Positions 1-8,957 of a DNA stretch of 9,803 nucleotides are shown here, one piece after another. The notes below the pieces were generated by a model. That model was given only the letters and a program-made list of their open reading frames with translations, made no database searches and was not told the origin of the DNA. Position 1 is the first letter of the stretch; every line of letters starts with the position of its first letter. Source of the DNA: Anaerosporobacter sp031551385. Its GTDB lineage: Bacteria > Bacillota > Clostridia > Lachnospirales > Lachnospiraceae. The DNA lies in contig NZ_JAVBNS010000269.1 in assembly GCF_031551385.1 (NCBI RefSeq), positions 1-9,803 of the forward strand, written 5' to 3'. Made by a program: the position numbers and the translations under genes.

Positions 1-82
1 TCCTTTTGCTTTTATCGAGTCTTCTTTAATTTCTTTAGGTATAACCATATCGTCCATCTATGCATAATTGAAACTTTTATCT
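1..82 (-). pseudogene. Inverted, broken fragment of an hsdM gene (cut by window edge)
   Basis: Read on the minus strand, this stretch matches the inside of the intact hsdM at 456-537. Positions 1-59 are the exact reverse complement of 479-537. Homology continues to position 82 with four mismatches (60, 67, 72, 77) and then fades. In the hsdM frame it reads SDKSFNYA, a TAG stop at 60-58, then MDDMVIPKEIKEDS. The SFNYA segment is, from memory, closer to other HsdM proteins than the SVKYA of the intact gene, so this may descend from a second hsdM allele rather than a simple copy. The left edge cuts it, so its full length is unknown. As seen it cannot encode a functional methyltransferase N-terminus. 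An assembly chimera is the main alternative. Confidence 0.8.
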
Positions 83-195
83 GAAATATGAAAGTTCCAG
101 TCATTGACTGTAAAATTAAAAAGGTCTATTATAATGAAAAAAAAATCATAAAGTGGAGGAATGTTTGAAAATGGATTGTGATGAAATGTCATAAG

Positions 196-208
196 AATAA
201 GTCTTATT
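196..208. promoter_or_regulatory. Small palindrome upstream of the hsdM promoter (possible operator)
   Basis: AATAAG-T-CTTATT is a perfect 6-bp inverted repeat around one central base. It lies over the region where the -35 contact of the hsdM promoter would fall, so it could bind a dimeric regulator. Short AT-rich palindromes arise readily by chance in this DNA, and no regulator gene lies beside it. Confidence 0.25.
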
Positions 209-223
209 TTGGGACAGTGAAAA

Positions 224-232
224 TGCTAGAAT
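224..232 (+). promoter_or_regulatory. Likely extended -10 promoter of the hsdM-hsdS-prrC-hsdR operon
   Basis: TGCTAGAAT is a TGn-extended -10 element, with TAGAAT at 227-232 matching TATAAT at five of six positions. No good -35 is seen at 17-bp spacing; TTGGGA at 209-214 is too close. Extended -10 promoters tolerate a weak -35. Transcription would start near 239-240, just before the hairpin at 243-262 and about 55 bases ahead of the hsdM start codon. Confidence 0.45.
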
Positions 233-242
233 AAAAAATGTG

Positions 243-262
243 TTAGACCTTTGCAGGTCTAA
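243..262 (+). promoter_or_regulatory. Perfect 8-bp hairpin at the 5' end of the operon leader
   Basis: TTAGACCT and AGGTCTAA pair perfectly across a TTGC loop. It is not followed by a T tract, so it does not look like an intrinsic terminator. Its place immediately after the predicted transcription start suggests a 5'-stabilising stem or a site for post-transcriptional control of the operon. The hsdM Shine-Dalgarno (283-287) lies outside the stem. Confidence 0.4.
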
Positions 263-294
263 ATAGATTACTATAACTAAACGGAGGAATTAAA

Positions 295-1845
295 ATGTCA
301 AGCACAGCACAAAGAGCAGAATTACAATCACAAATTTGGAAGATAGCTAACGATGTCCGCGGGTCTGTAGATGGATGGGATTTCAAACAATATGTTTTAG
401 GAACGCTTTTTTATCGTTTTATTAGTGAACACTTTACTAATTATATGGAAGGTGGAGATACAAGTGTCAAGTATGCAGAGATGGACGATATGGTTATACC
501 TAAAGAAATTAAAGAAGACTCGATAAAAGCAAAAGGATATTTTATTTATCCAAGTCAGTTGTTTGTTAACATTGCAAAAGATGCGAATATAAATGAAAAC
601 TTAAATACAGACTTAGCAACAATTTTTTCTGCTATTGAGAGTTCTGCAAATGGGTACCCATCAGAACATGATATCAAAGGATTATTTGCTGATTTTGATA
701 CAACAAGCAATAGACTTGGAAACACTGTGAAAGATAAAAACAGTCGCTTAGCCGCTGTTATCAAAGGTGTTGCAGGGCTTAACTTGGGAAACTTTGAGGA
801 CAATCAAATTGACCTGTTTGGAGATGCATATGAGTATTTAATCTCTAATTATGCTGCCAATGCAGGCAAATCAGGAGGGGAATTCTTCACACCTCAAAGT
901 GTTTCTAAACTGATTGCAAAATTAGCAATACACAATCAAACAATGATAAATAAAATTTATGATCCTGCCGCTGGTTCGGGTTCACTGTTATTACAAGCAA
1001 AGAAACAATTTGACGAACATATTATTGAAGATGGATTTTTTGGACAGGAAATTAATCATACAACATACAACCTTGCTCGTATGAATATGTTTTTGCACAA
1101 TGTAAACTATGATAAGTTTAATATTGCACTGGGCGACACCCTTAAAGACCCATGCTTTGGAGATGATAAACCTTTCGATGCGATTGTATCTAATCCGCCA
1201 TATTCAATAAATTGGATTGGAAGCGATGATCCAACACTTATTAATGATGAGCGTTTTGCTCCAGCAGGTGTACTTGCTCCAAAATCTAAAGCTGATTTCG
1301 CATTTGTGCTTCATAGCCTTAGCTATCTTTCAAGCAAAGGTCGTGCAGCTATCGTTTGCTTCCCGGGTATATTTTATCGTGGTGGTGCAGAGCAAAAGAT
1401 AAGAGAGTATTTGGTTAAGAATAACTTTGTTGAAACCGTAATATCGTTAGCGCCAAACCTTTTTTATGGTACTTCAATTGCTGTAAATATATTGGTTCTA
1501 TCAAAGCACAAAAGCGACACTAAAACACAATTTATAGATGCAAGTAGTGAAGATTTTTATAAAAAGGAAACAAACAACAATATTCTAACCCCAGAGCATA
1601 TTGAAGAAATTATCAAAATATTTGACAGTAAAGAAGATATCCCTTATATTTCAAGGATTGTGGATAATGATAAGCTTACAGAGGAGAATTATAATCTTTC
1701 AGTGAGCACTTATGTTGAGGCAAAAGATACAAGAGAATCTATAGATATAAAGATTTTAAATGCAGAGATAAAGGCAACAGTATCCAAAATAGATAAACTC
1801 CGTGCTGAAATAGATAAAATTATTGCTGAAATCGAGGTGGAATAA
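295..1845 (+). CDS. hsdM: Type I restriction-modification system DNA methyltransferase subunit HsdM (N6-adenine)
   Basis: HsdM binds S-adenosylmethionine and, as M2S with HsdS, methylates adenine N6 in both halves of a bipartite DNA target. Two HsdR subunits join to make the restriction enzyme. The 516-residue protein has the HsdM N-terminal helical domain (about residues 8-150), a GGEFFTP segment (about 194-200), the AdoMet-binding motif DPAAGSGSLL starting at D223, and the catalytic NPPY motif at 300-303. The C-terminus is a charged helical region that should contact HsdS. Its length is close to that of EcoR124I HsdM (about 520). The ATG follows GGAGG at 283-287 with seven bases of spacing. 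Its TAA stop is directly followed by the hsdS ATG, so translation is probably coupled. No frame break is seen, and the family and type IC assignment are secure. Confidence 0.96.
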   Translation: MSSTAQRAELQSQIWKIANDVRGSVDGWDFKQYVLGTLFYRFISEHFTNYMEGGDTSVKYAEMDDMVIPKEIKEDSIKAKGYFIYPSQLFVNIAKDANINENLNTDLATIFSAIESSANGYPSEHDIKGLFADFDTTSNRLGNTVKDKNSRLAAVIKGVAGLNLGNFEDNQIDLFGDAYEYLISNYAANAGKSGGEFFTPQSVSKLIAKLAIHNQTMINKIYDPAAGSGSLLLQAKKQFDEHIIEDGFFGQEINHTTYNLARMNMFLHNVNYDKFNIALGDTLKDPCFGDDKPFDAIVSNPPYSINWIGSDDPTLINDERFAPAGVLAPKSKADFAFVLHSLSYLSSKGRAAIVCFPGIFYRGGAEQKIREYLVKNNFVETVISLAPNLFYGTSIAVNILVLSKHKSDTKTQFIDASSEDFYKKETNNNILTPEHIEEIIKIFDSKEDIPYISRIVDNDKLTEENYNLSVSTYVEAKDTRESIDIKILNAEIKATVSKIDKLRAEIDKIIAEIEVE

Positions 1846-2982
1846 ATGAGTAAATTAGAAGCGTTGATAGTGGATTTTTGCCCTCGCGGAGTGGAGTATA
1901 AAAAAATAAAGGATTGCTTTAAACGATTAAAAGGAACTCCGATCACTGCTGGGAAAATGAAAGAAATTGAAAACAAAAATGGGGAAATAAGAATATTTGC
2001 TGGTGGGAAAACTGTTATAAATGCAAAAGAGGACGACATTCCAAATGCAAACATTACAAGTGTTCCCGCTGTTTTGGTTCAATCGCGTGGAATTATAGAT
2101 GTAGTATATTTTGAAAGTCCATTTACATTTAAGAACGAGATGTGGGCATATACACACGAAGAAAAAACAACAGTGAAATACTTATACTATGTTTTAAAAA
2201 ATAATATACAACAATTTAGAGATTCAGCTTCTGTAATGGGGTCATTACCTCAAATAGCATTGCCTGTGACGGAGGAGCTGTTAATCCCATACCCACCGTT
2301 AGAAATCCAACGTGAAATTGTCCGTATTTTAGACAATTTCACGGAGCTTACAGCGGAGCTTACAGCGGAGCTTACAGCGGAGCTTACAGCGAGAAAAAAA
2401 CAGTATGAGTATTATAGAGACAAGCTTCTAAAAGATAATGCTACACAAAATGCTCAGATAATGCATATTGGTGATATCTATGATTTCAAGTATGGTACTG
2501 GAAATACGATTCCTACAGATGGGGGTATATATCCTGTATATGGAAGTAATGGTATTGTCGGTGCCCACCATGAATACAATAGCGAAAATGCACCTGTAGT
2601 CGGACATATTGGTGCCTATGCAGGTATAGTAAATTGGGCTGATGGCAAGCATTTTGTGACATATAATGGTGTTATATGTAAACATAAAAATTCTGATGTA
2701 AACTACAGGTTTGCATATTATCTTTTGTTAATTCAAGATTTTGGCTCAAAAGCAAAAAATAGCTCACAGCCGTTTGTTTCGTATGACGTGCTTAAAGCAC
2801 CCGAAGTATTAGTTCCGCCACTCCCTGAACAGAAGCGTATTGTCGATATCCTTGACCGCTTTGACGCGGTTTGTAACAACATTTCAATCGGTCTTCCTGC
2901 CGAAATAGAGGCAAGGAAAAAGCAATATGAATATTACCGAGATAAGCTTCTTGCTTTTCCACAAGCGGAGTTAGAGGCGTAA
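1846..2982 (+). CDS. hsdS: Type I restriction-modification specificity subunit HsdS
   Basis: HsdS recognises the DNA target and scaffolds the enzyme complex. The 378-residue protein shows the usual two halves: a first target-recognition domain (about residues 15-150), a central conserved region (about 150-195), a second target-recognition domain (about 205-335) and a distal conserved region (about 340-375). The conserved regions share PL-E-Q--IV-ILD and an identical 14-residue ARKKQYEYYRDKLL segment at 182-195 and 356-369. The central region also carries TAEL repeats (about 166-182), the hallmark of the EcoR124I/EcoprrI type IC family. The start abuts the hsdM stop, with GAGGTGG at 1834-1840 as ribosome binding site. 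The stop is one base before prrC. The recognition sequence cannot be read from the protein alone. It is a little shorter than EcoR124I HsdS (about 404) but has no visible break. Confidence 0.94.
   Translation: MSKLEALIVDFCPRGVEYKKIKDCFKRLKGTPITAGKMKEIENKNGEIRIFAGGKTVINAKEDDIPNANITSVPAVLVQSRGIIDVVYFESPFTFKNEMWAYTHEEKTTVKYLYYVLKNNIQQFRDSASVMGSLPQIALPVTEELLIPYPPLEIQREIVRILDNFTELTAELTAELTAELTARKKQYEYYRDKLLKDNATQNAQIMHIGDIYDFKYGTGNTIPTDGGIYPVYGSNGIVGAHHEYNSENAPVVGHIGAYAGIVNWADGKHFVTYNGVICKHKNSDVNYRFAYYLLLIQDFGSKAKNSSQPFVSYDVLKAPEVLVPPLPEQKRIVDILDRFDAVCNNISIGLPAEIEARKKQYEYYRDKLLAFPQAELEA
2341..2391 (+). repeat. 12-bp tandem repeat coding the TAEL spacer in hsdS
   Basis: Three identical copies of acagcggagctt occupy 2350-2361, 2362-2373 and 2374-2385. 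A degenerate 9-bp unit (acggagctt, 2341-2349) precedes them and a partial unit (acagcg) follows. They encode TEL then TAEL three times then TA. In the EcoR124I/EcoR124II pair, gain or loss of one such unit changes the spacing between the two half-sites by one base pair. The perfect DNA identity suggests recent expansion by slippage. Confidence 0.93.
2389..2430 (+). repeat. HsdS internal conserved repeat, first copy (partner 2911-2952)
   Basis: These 14 codons and those at 2911-2952 encode the same peptide, ARKKQYEYYRDKLL, with synonymous DNA differences. They form the repeated arms of the HsdS pseudo-dyad. Repeats like these are known places for recombination that swaps target-recognition domains between hsdS alleles. 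Confidence 0.85.
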
Positions 2983-2983
2983 T

Positions 2984-4090
2984 ATGGGAAAAAATTTGAA
3001 TGAAATCGCAGAGCAGTTAAAGAATATAGAAAAAAAAATACAGTTAATTTATGCCTTTAACGGTACAGGAAAAACAAGACTTTCAAGAGAGTTTAAAGCC
3101 TTAATTGCACCTAAAAGTGACATAGATGCAGAGGAAACAGGTTTAGGTAGTAAGAAAATACTTTATTATAATGCTTTTACAGAGGATTTGTTTTATTGGG
3201 ATAATGATTTAGAAAATGATGTTGATTTAAAGCTAAAGATACACCCAAACTCTTTTACTGAATGGGTATTTAAGGAGCAAGGGCAAGAATATAATGTGAT
3301 TAGTAATTTTCAAAATTATACTAATCGAGCGTTAGCACCAAGATTCAGCCATGATTATTCAGAAATAGCATTTTCTTATAAACGTGGGGATGACGAAAGT
3401 ATCGAAAACATAAAGATTTCTAAAGGCGAAGAAAGCAATTTTGTTTGGAGCGTTTTTTATAGCTTGTTGGAGCAGGTAATAAATGTACTTAATGTACCTG
3501 ATCCAAATGACAGAGAGACAGATAAACTTAATCAATTGGAGTATGTGTTTATTGATGATCCTGTAACTTCTTTAGATGATAACCATCTGATTCAGATGGC
3601 TGTTGATTTGGCTCAAATAATTAAAAAGAGTGAATCTGGTTTGAGATTTATTATTACAACACACAATCCTGTTTTTTATAATGTAATGTATAATGAACTT
3701 GGAACTAAAAATGGTTATATGCTTTGTAAAAATGAAGATGGTAGTTATGACATAGATACTAGATATGGAGATTCGAATAAAAATTTCTCTTATCATCAGT
3801 ATTTAATAAGTGTAATAAAGGAAGCTATAGATGAAAACAAAATCGAGAAATATCATTTCACTCTATTACGTAATTTATACGAGAAAGCAGCCAATTTTCT
3901 TGGCTATAAAAAATGGTCTGATCTCTTACCAGATAATAAAGAAATATATGCGAGTCGTATTATGAATTATTATAGCCATCGTACATTATTAAATGAAGAA
4001 ATCAAAGAGCCAACAGAACCAGAGAAACAAATGGTAAAACTATTGTTTAATCATCTGATTGATAACTCTAAATTTTGGAAGGAGGTATAA
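2984..4090 (+). CDS. prrC: PrrC-type tRNA anticodon nuclease (ABC-ATPase/ribonuclease guard toxin of the type I system)
   Basis: PrrC is held latent by its type I enzyme. When an anti-restriction factor (T4 Stp in E. coli) disturbs that enzyme, PrrC cleaves tRNA-Lys at the wobble position and aborts infection. The 368-residue protein has an ABC-type ATPase domain: Walker A FNGTGKT (25-31), an ISKGEE signature (145-150), Walker B YVFIDDP (187-193) with SLDD, and the switch histidine H227 in TTHNP. The nuclease part contains R296, E300 and H332. From memory, the catalytic residues of E. coli PrrC are R320, E324 and H356, so all three sit here at the same offset of 24. D263 likewise matches the wobble-recognising D287. 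E. coli PrrC is 396 residues; most of the shortfall lies before D263. The gene starts one base after hsdS, and its 3' end carries the hsdR ribosome binding site. Its place between hsdS and hsdR matches the prr locus. I see no break. Its tRNA target is inferred. Confidence 0.92.
   Translation: MGKNLNEIAEQLKNIEKKIQLIYAFNGTGKTRLSREFKALIAPKSDIDAEETGLGSKKILYYNAFTEDLFYWDNDLENDVDLKLKIHPNSFTEWVFKEQGQEYNVISNFQNYTNRALAPRFSHDYSEIAFSYKRGDDESIENIKISKGEESNFVWSVFYSLLEQVINVLNVPDPNDRETDKLNQLEYVFIDDPVTSLDDNHLIQMAVDLAQIIKKSESGLRFIITTHNPVFYNVMYNELGTKNGYMLCKNEDGSYDIDTRYGDSNKNFSYHQYLISVIKEAIDENKIEKYHFTLLRNLYEKAANFLGYKKWSDLLPDNKEIYASRIMNYYSHRTLLNEEIKEPTEPEKQMVKLLFNHLIDNSKFWKEV
4079..4085 (+). promoter_or_regulatory. 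Ribosome binding site that fixes the hsdR start at 4093
   Basis: AAGGAGG lies inside the last codons of prrC, seven bases before the ATG at 4093. An earlier in-frame TTG at 4075 would put the start before this site, so 4093 is preferred. Ribosomes finishing prrC (stop 4088-4090) end next to this ATG, which favours translational coupling. Confidence 0.8.
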
Positions 4091-4092
4091 AA

Positions 4093-7200
<3,108 letters not shown>

Positions 7201-7373
7201 AGTAGAAATATCAACCTGTCGAAATTAGGGCATAGGCTGTTCGCGCGTTTTAATTTTACAACAAAAAGAGATATGATTCCTTATATTTATGCTGATTTTT
7301 AAAAGTTATTTATAACAAGTACAAGAAATATGAATGATTGTAGATAAAATACGGAAACTCAAGAGTGTATGGG

Positions 7374-7409
7374 TTGTAATTTTAAAGAAAACGTGATAAA
7401 TAAATTATC
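7374..7409 (+). promoter_or_regulatory. Weak candidate promoter with inverted repeat ahead of the xre-like gene
   Basis: TTGTAA at 7374-7379 and TAAATA at 7397-7402 are 17 bp apart, and the second is preceded by TGa. The inverted repeat GATAA-N5-TTATC at 7395-7409 overlaps the -10. A self-regulating Xre protein would typically bind such a site. The -10 match is poor, so this is tentative. The rest of 7201-7440 shows no gene and no convincing hsdR terminator. Confidence 0.25.
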
Positions 7410-7449
7410 TGATTTGTGAAACAAGTTGTTGAATAAATAGCTGAGAGGG

Positions 7450-7668
7450 ATGAACATGGTAAAAAACATTATATAAGTAGATGTAAAGATAAAATGTATA
7501 AAGAATGGTACTACTCAGGCACAACTTGCCGAAGATATTAATTCAACTAAATCATATGTTAATCGCATCATCAAAAAGCTGGACGGGATTATTAATAAGA
7601 CCTTTGTGCATATGATGGGGACACTTGGGTATGATATAGAACTGACTTATGTGAAGAGAGAGGGTTAA
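7450..7668 (+). pseudogene. Xre-family helix-turn-helix antitoxin-like gene, broken by an early TAA
   Basis: From the ATG at 7456 the frame reads MVKNII, then TAA at 7474-7476, then VDVKIKCIKNGTTQAQLAED and on to a stop at 7666-7668. The part after the stop has the order of a small Xre HTH: TTQAQLAEDI (first helix), STKSYVNRIIKK (turn and recognition helix), and a GYDIELTY C-terminal strand that I associate with short Firmicute HTH proteins of about 70 residues. GAGAGGG at 7443-7449 is a good ribosome binding site, and ATG 7450 is an in-frame alternative start. No in-frame ATG, GTG or TTG follows the stop in time to rescue the HTH. It ends one base before the next ATG, the spacing of an antitoxin-toxin pair. 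The HTH family is clear; the antitoxin role is inferred from context. Confidence 0.7.
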
Positions 7669-7669
7669 A

Positions 7670-8362
7670 ATGGATTTAGAGAAAGTTCGCTTGTATAGAG
7701 CAATTACTGATCGTGAAAACGAGGGGATATACAGTTTATTTAATGGTGTTTTATTAAAAAAATATCCTGATGACCTCTTAATTGCTGATGAAATATACTC
7801 GCATGCTCTTAATTCACACAAACTTCGCCAAGGACCCATATATAGTTTTACAGATAGCCTTTCTGTCGCAAAAGAGTTCATATTAAAGCATCCAAGTTAT
7901 TATAAAGCAATAGGATATGTTGATATATCTATTAAAGATGATTGTTTTCAACTTCCTGAAGATGTTATATATTTGAAACGCATGTGTGAGTTTTCTGATT
8001 GGCTAGATTTGGCGGCAACAGCTAATTTGACTGAATTTAATAATTTAAACTATAAATCATACCCTGCAAAAATCACCAACTTATTGATTCCTAGCCAAAA
8101 AAGTGTCTATTCATGGTCTTCAAAGGCTCGTGAATATATGGCTATTTGCTCAGGACTTGTGTTAACAACAATCGACGATTACTATATTGAACCCCAATGG
8201 TGTAAAGATAAAGAGAGTTTTTCTCCGAAAATTCGTTATTCAAAAACAATAGCAGACTTTATCGAAAATAATATTGATTCACTTAATATACATAAACTAA
8301 AGAAAGATTTTGTTAAAACAGAACTGAATGAATACAAAAAAAACATCAATTCAGTGCCCTGA
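7670..8362 (+). CDS. Putative toxin of an HTH/toxin pair, possible ADP-ribosyltransferase-like fold; C-terminus probably frameshifted
   Basis: I do not recognise this 230-residue protein with certainty. It is soluble, with no signal peptide or membrane segment. LYRAI with R10 near the N-terminus, IYSFTDSLSVAKEFI with S59 and T61, a following hydrophobic strand (AIGYVDISI), and E155 in SSKAREYMAI follow the R, S-x-T/S, E order of arginine- and diphtheria-type ADP-ribosyltransferase folds. This assignment is weak and no partner substrate can be named. The ATG follows GAGAGAGGG and lies one base after the broken Xre gene, so the two look like a decayed toxin-antitoxin operon. The listed stop (8360-8362) comes just after an A8 run (8336-8343). 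Adding one A would continue the frame for 50 more codons to 8496, giving about 275 residues. The present product may therefore lack its last domain. Confidence 0.6.
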   Translation: MDLEKVRLYRAITDRENEGIYSLFNGVLLKKYPDDLLIADEIYSHALNSHKLRQGPIYSFTDSLSVAKEFILKHPSYYKAIGYVDISIKDDCFQLPEDVIYLKRMCEFSDWLDLAATANLTEFNNLNYKSYPAKITNLLIPSQKSVYSWSSKAREYMAICSGLVLTTIDDYYIEPQWCKDKESFSPKIRYSKTIADFIENNIDSLNIHKLKKDFVKTELNEYKKNINSVP

Positions 8363-8496
8363 GACTTGACAAAGTTTTGCAGGCTATTTTTATGTGTGCT
8401 CCAATATTGATAAAAGATGACTTCGAGCATAGAAGTAATTACCCTATTGCAGAAGTAGAAAGGTCTATTAATACTAGGGAAAATATAGATTTATAA
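8336..8496 (+). pseudogene. Out-of-frame C-terminal extension of the 7670 gene behind an A8 tract
   Basis: After the A8 run at 8336-8343, another frame stays open from the CAT at 8344 to TAA at 8494-8496. It encodes 50 residues running HQFSALRLDKVLQAIF and ending in SINTRENIDL. That is long for a stop-free chance frame in such AT-rich DNA. Its only internal ATG (8392) has no ribosome binding site, so it is better explained as the lost tail of the upstream protein than as its own gene. Frameshift mutation, transcriptional slippage on the A tract, or sequencing error would all fit. Confidence 0.5.
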
Positions 8497-8502
8497 AATA
8501 AG

Positions 8503-8541
8503 AGAAGACATTTTATTCTAAGAAAAATTTAGTGTCTTTTT
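8503..8541 (+). terminator. Probable intrinsic terminator after the HTH/toxin operon
   Basis: AAGACA (8505-8510) pairs with TGTCTT (8533-8538), extended by G-T and A-T pairs. An inner CTAA/TTAG stem (8518-8521 with 8529-8532) closes a seven-base loop. A T run (8537-8541) follows. The seven-base one-sided bulge makes the stem imperfect. Its place just after the extended reading frame (stop 8494-8496) supports it as the operon's end. Confidence 0.45.
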
Positions 8542-8542
8542 C

Positions 8543-8736
8543 GTCATATACAAAAGCAAATGTGATTAGGACTATGATGAAAAAATAGAAGTCGTAGTTA
8601 AAAATGAAACCGTTTGGGCAACGCAAAAGGCTATTTAGGAGATTTTTGATGTTGGAGTTCCAGCAATCAGTAAGCATTTAAAAAGTATTTTGAGTCGGGC
8701 GAGCTTGACGAAAATGTGGTTGTTTCCATTTTTTTA
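8543..8736 (+). pseudogene. RhuM-family protein remnant with two stops and a frameshift
   Basis: The frame starting at 8543 reads VIYKSKCD, a stop (8567-8569), DYDEKIEVVVKNETVWATQ, a second stop (8636-8638), then EIFDVGVPAISKHLKSI. After the T run at 8688-8691 the sense continues one frame over as ESGELDENVVVSIF, so one T has probably been lost. The TVW-TQ, EIFDV, ISKHLK-IF and GELDENVV series is characteristic of the N-terminal DNA-binding region of RhuM (virulence-associated) proteins common in defence and pathogenicity islands. Homology ends near 8736, so most of the gene (usually over 300 codons) is gone. It is a dead relic of unknown past function. Confidence 0.75.
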
Positions 8737-8777
8737 AGATTGATATAGAATGTATGAAACAAGGGGAGAGCGTTCAT

Positions 8778-8901
8778 TCACGGGTTTTCCGGAGGTGGAG
8801 CCACCAATAAAAAACGATAAGAGCTGCCGGAGGTTGCGTTGGTCGTTTGTCTCTTAACCGAAATAATCAGCTTAATATATTCATATAGAACGCACTCCTT
8901 T
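8778..8901 (-). pseudogene. Broken small minus-strand reading frame with a strong ribosome binding site
   Basis: On the minus strand AAGGAG (8901-8896) stands ten bases before an ATG (8884-8882) that reads MNILS and then TGA. Shifting one base continues a frame, LIISVKRQTTN, to a TGA at 8780-8778. The fused start, ILSLIISV, would be a short hydrophobic segment like that of small membrane peptides. The DNA here is also richer in GC than its neighbours (two CCGGAGGT copies at 8789-8796 and 8832-8839). I cannot identify the parent gene. No other gene is visible between the RhuM relic and the terminator at 8914-8943. Confidence 0.25.
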
Positions 8902-8913
8902 CAAAATGGCATG

Positions 8914-8943
8914 AAAAAAGCACCTATCGGCTGATAGATGCTT
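8914..8943 (-). terminator. Strong intrinsic terminator of the Fic gene (minus strand)
   Basis: Read on the minus strand, AAGCATCTATC pairs with GATAGGTGCTT over an AGCC loop (8943-8918), with a single G-U pair. The T run is continuous with the stem end (8919-8914). It begins about 14 bases after the Fic stop codon and fits a Rho-independent terminator. Confidence 0.85.
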
Positions 8944-8957
8944 AAAATATTGTAGTG

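Noticed and set aside
119..130. Shared aaaggtctatta at about 119 and 8459
   Set aside because: A 12-base match between two AT-rich stretches is expected by chance in about 10 kb, and the flanks do not match.
171..194. Seven-codon leader peptide (MDCDEMS) upstream of hsdM behind GGAGGA at 155-160
   Set aside because: It lies upstream of the predicted transcription start, has no run of regulatory codons, and frames this short are common by chance.
4075..4092. Upstream TTG start for hsdR
   Set aside because: It would place the Shine-Dalgarno inside the coding region. The ATG at 4093 has an ideal site and spacing and agrees with EcoR124I residue numbering.
8366..8394. TTGACA at 8366-8371 as a -35 box
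   Set aside because: No acceptable -10 lies at 16-18 bp, and the sequence falls within the probable coding tail of the 7670 gene.
8794..8805. GGTGG-AG-CCACC as a hairpin or operator
   Set aside because: The two-base loop is too tight for a stable RNA stem, and no promoter is adjacent.
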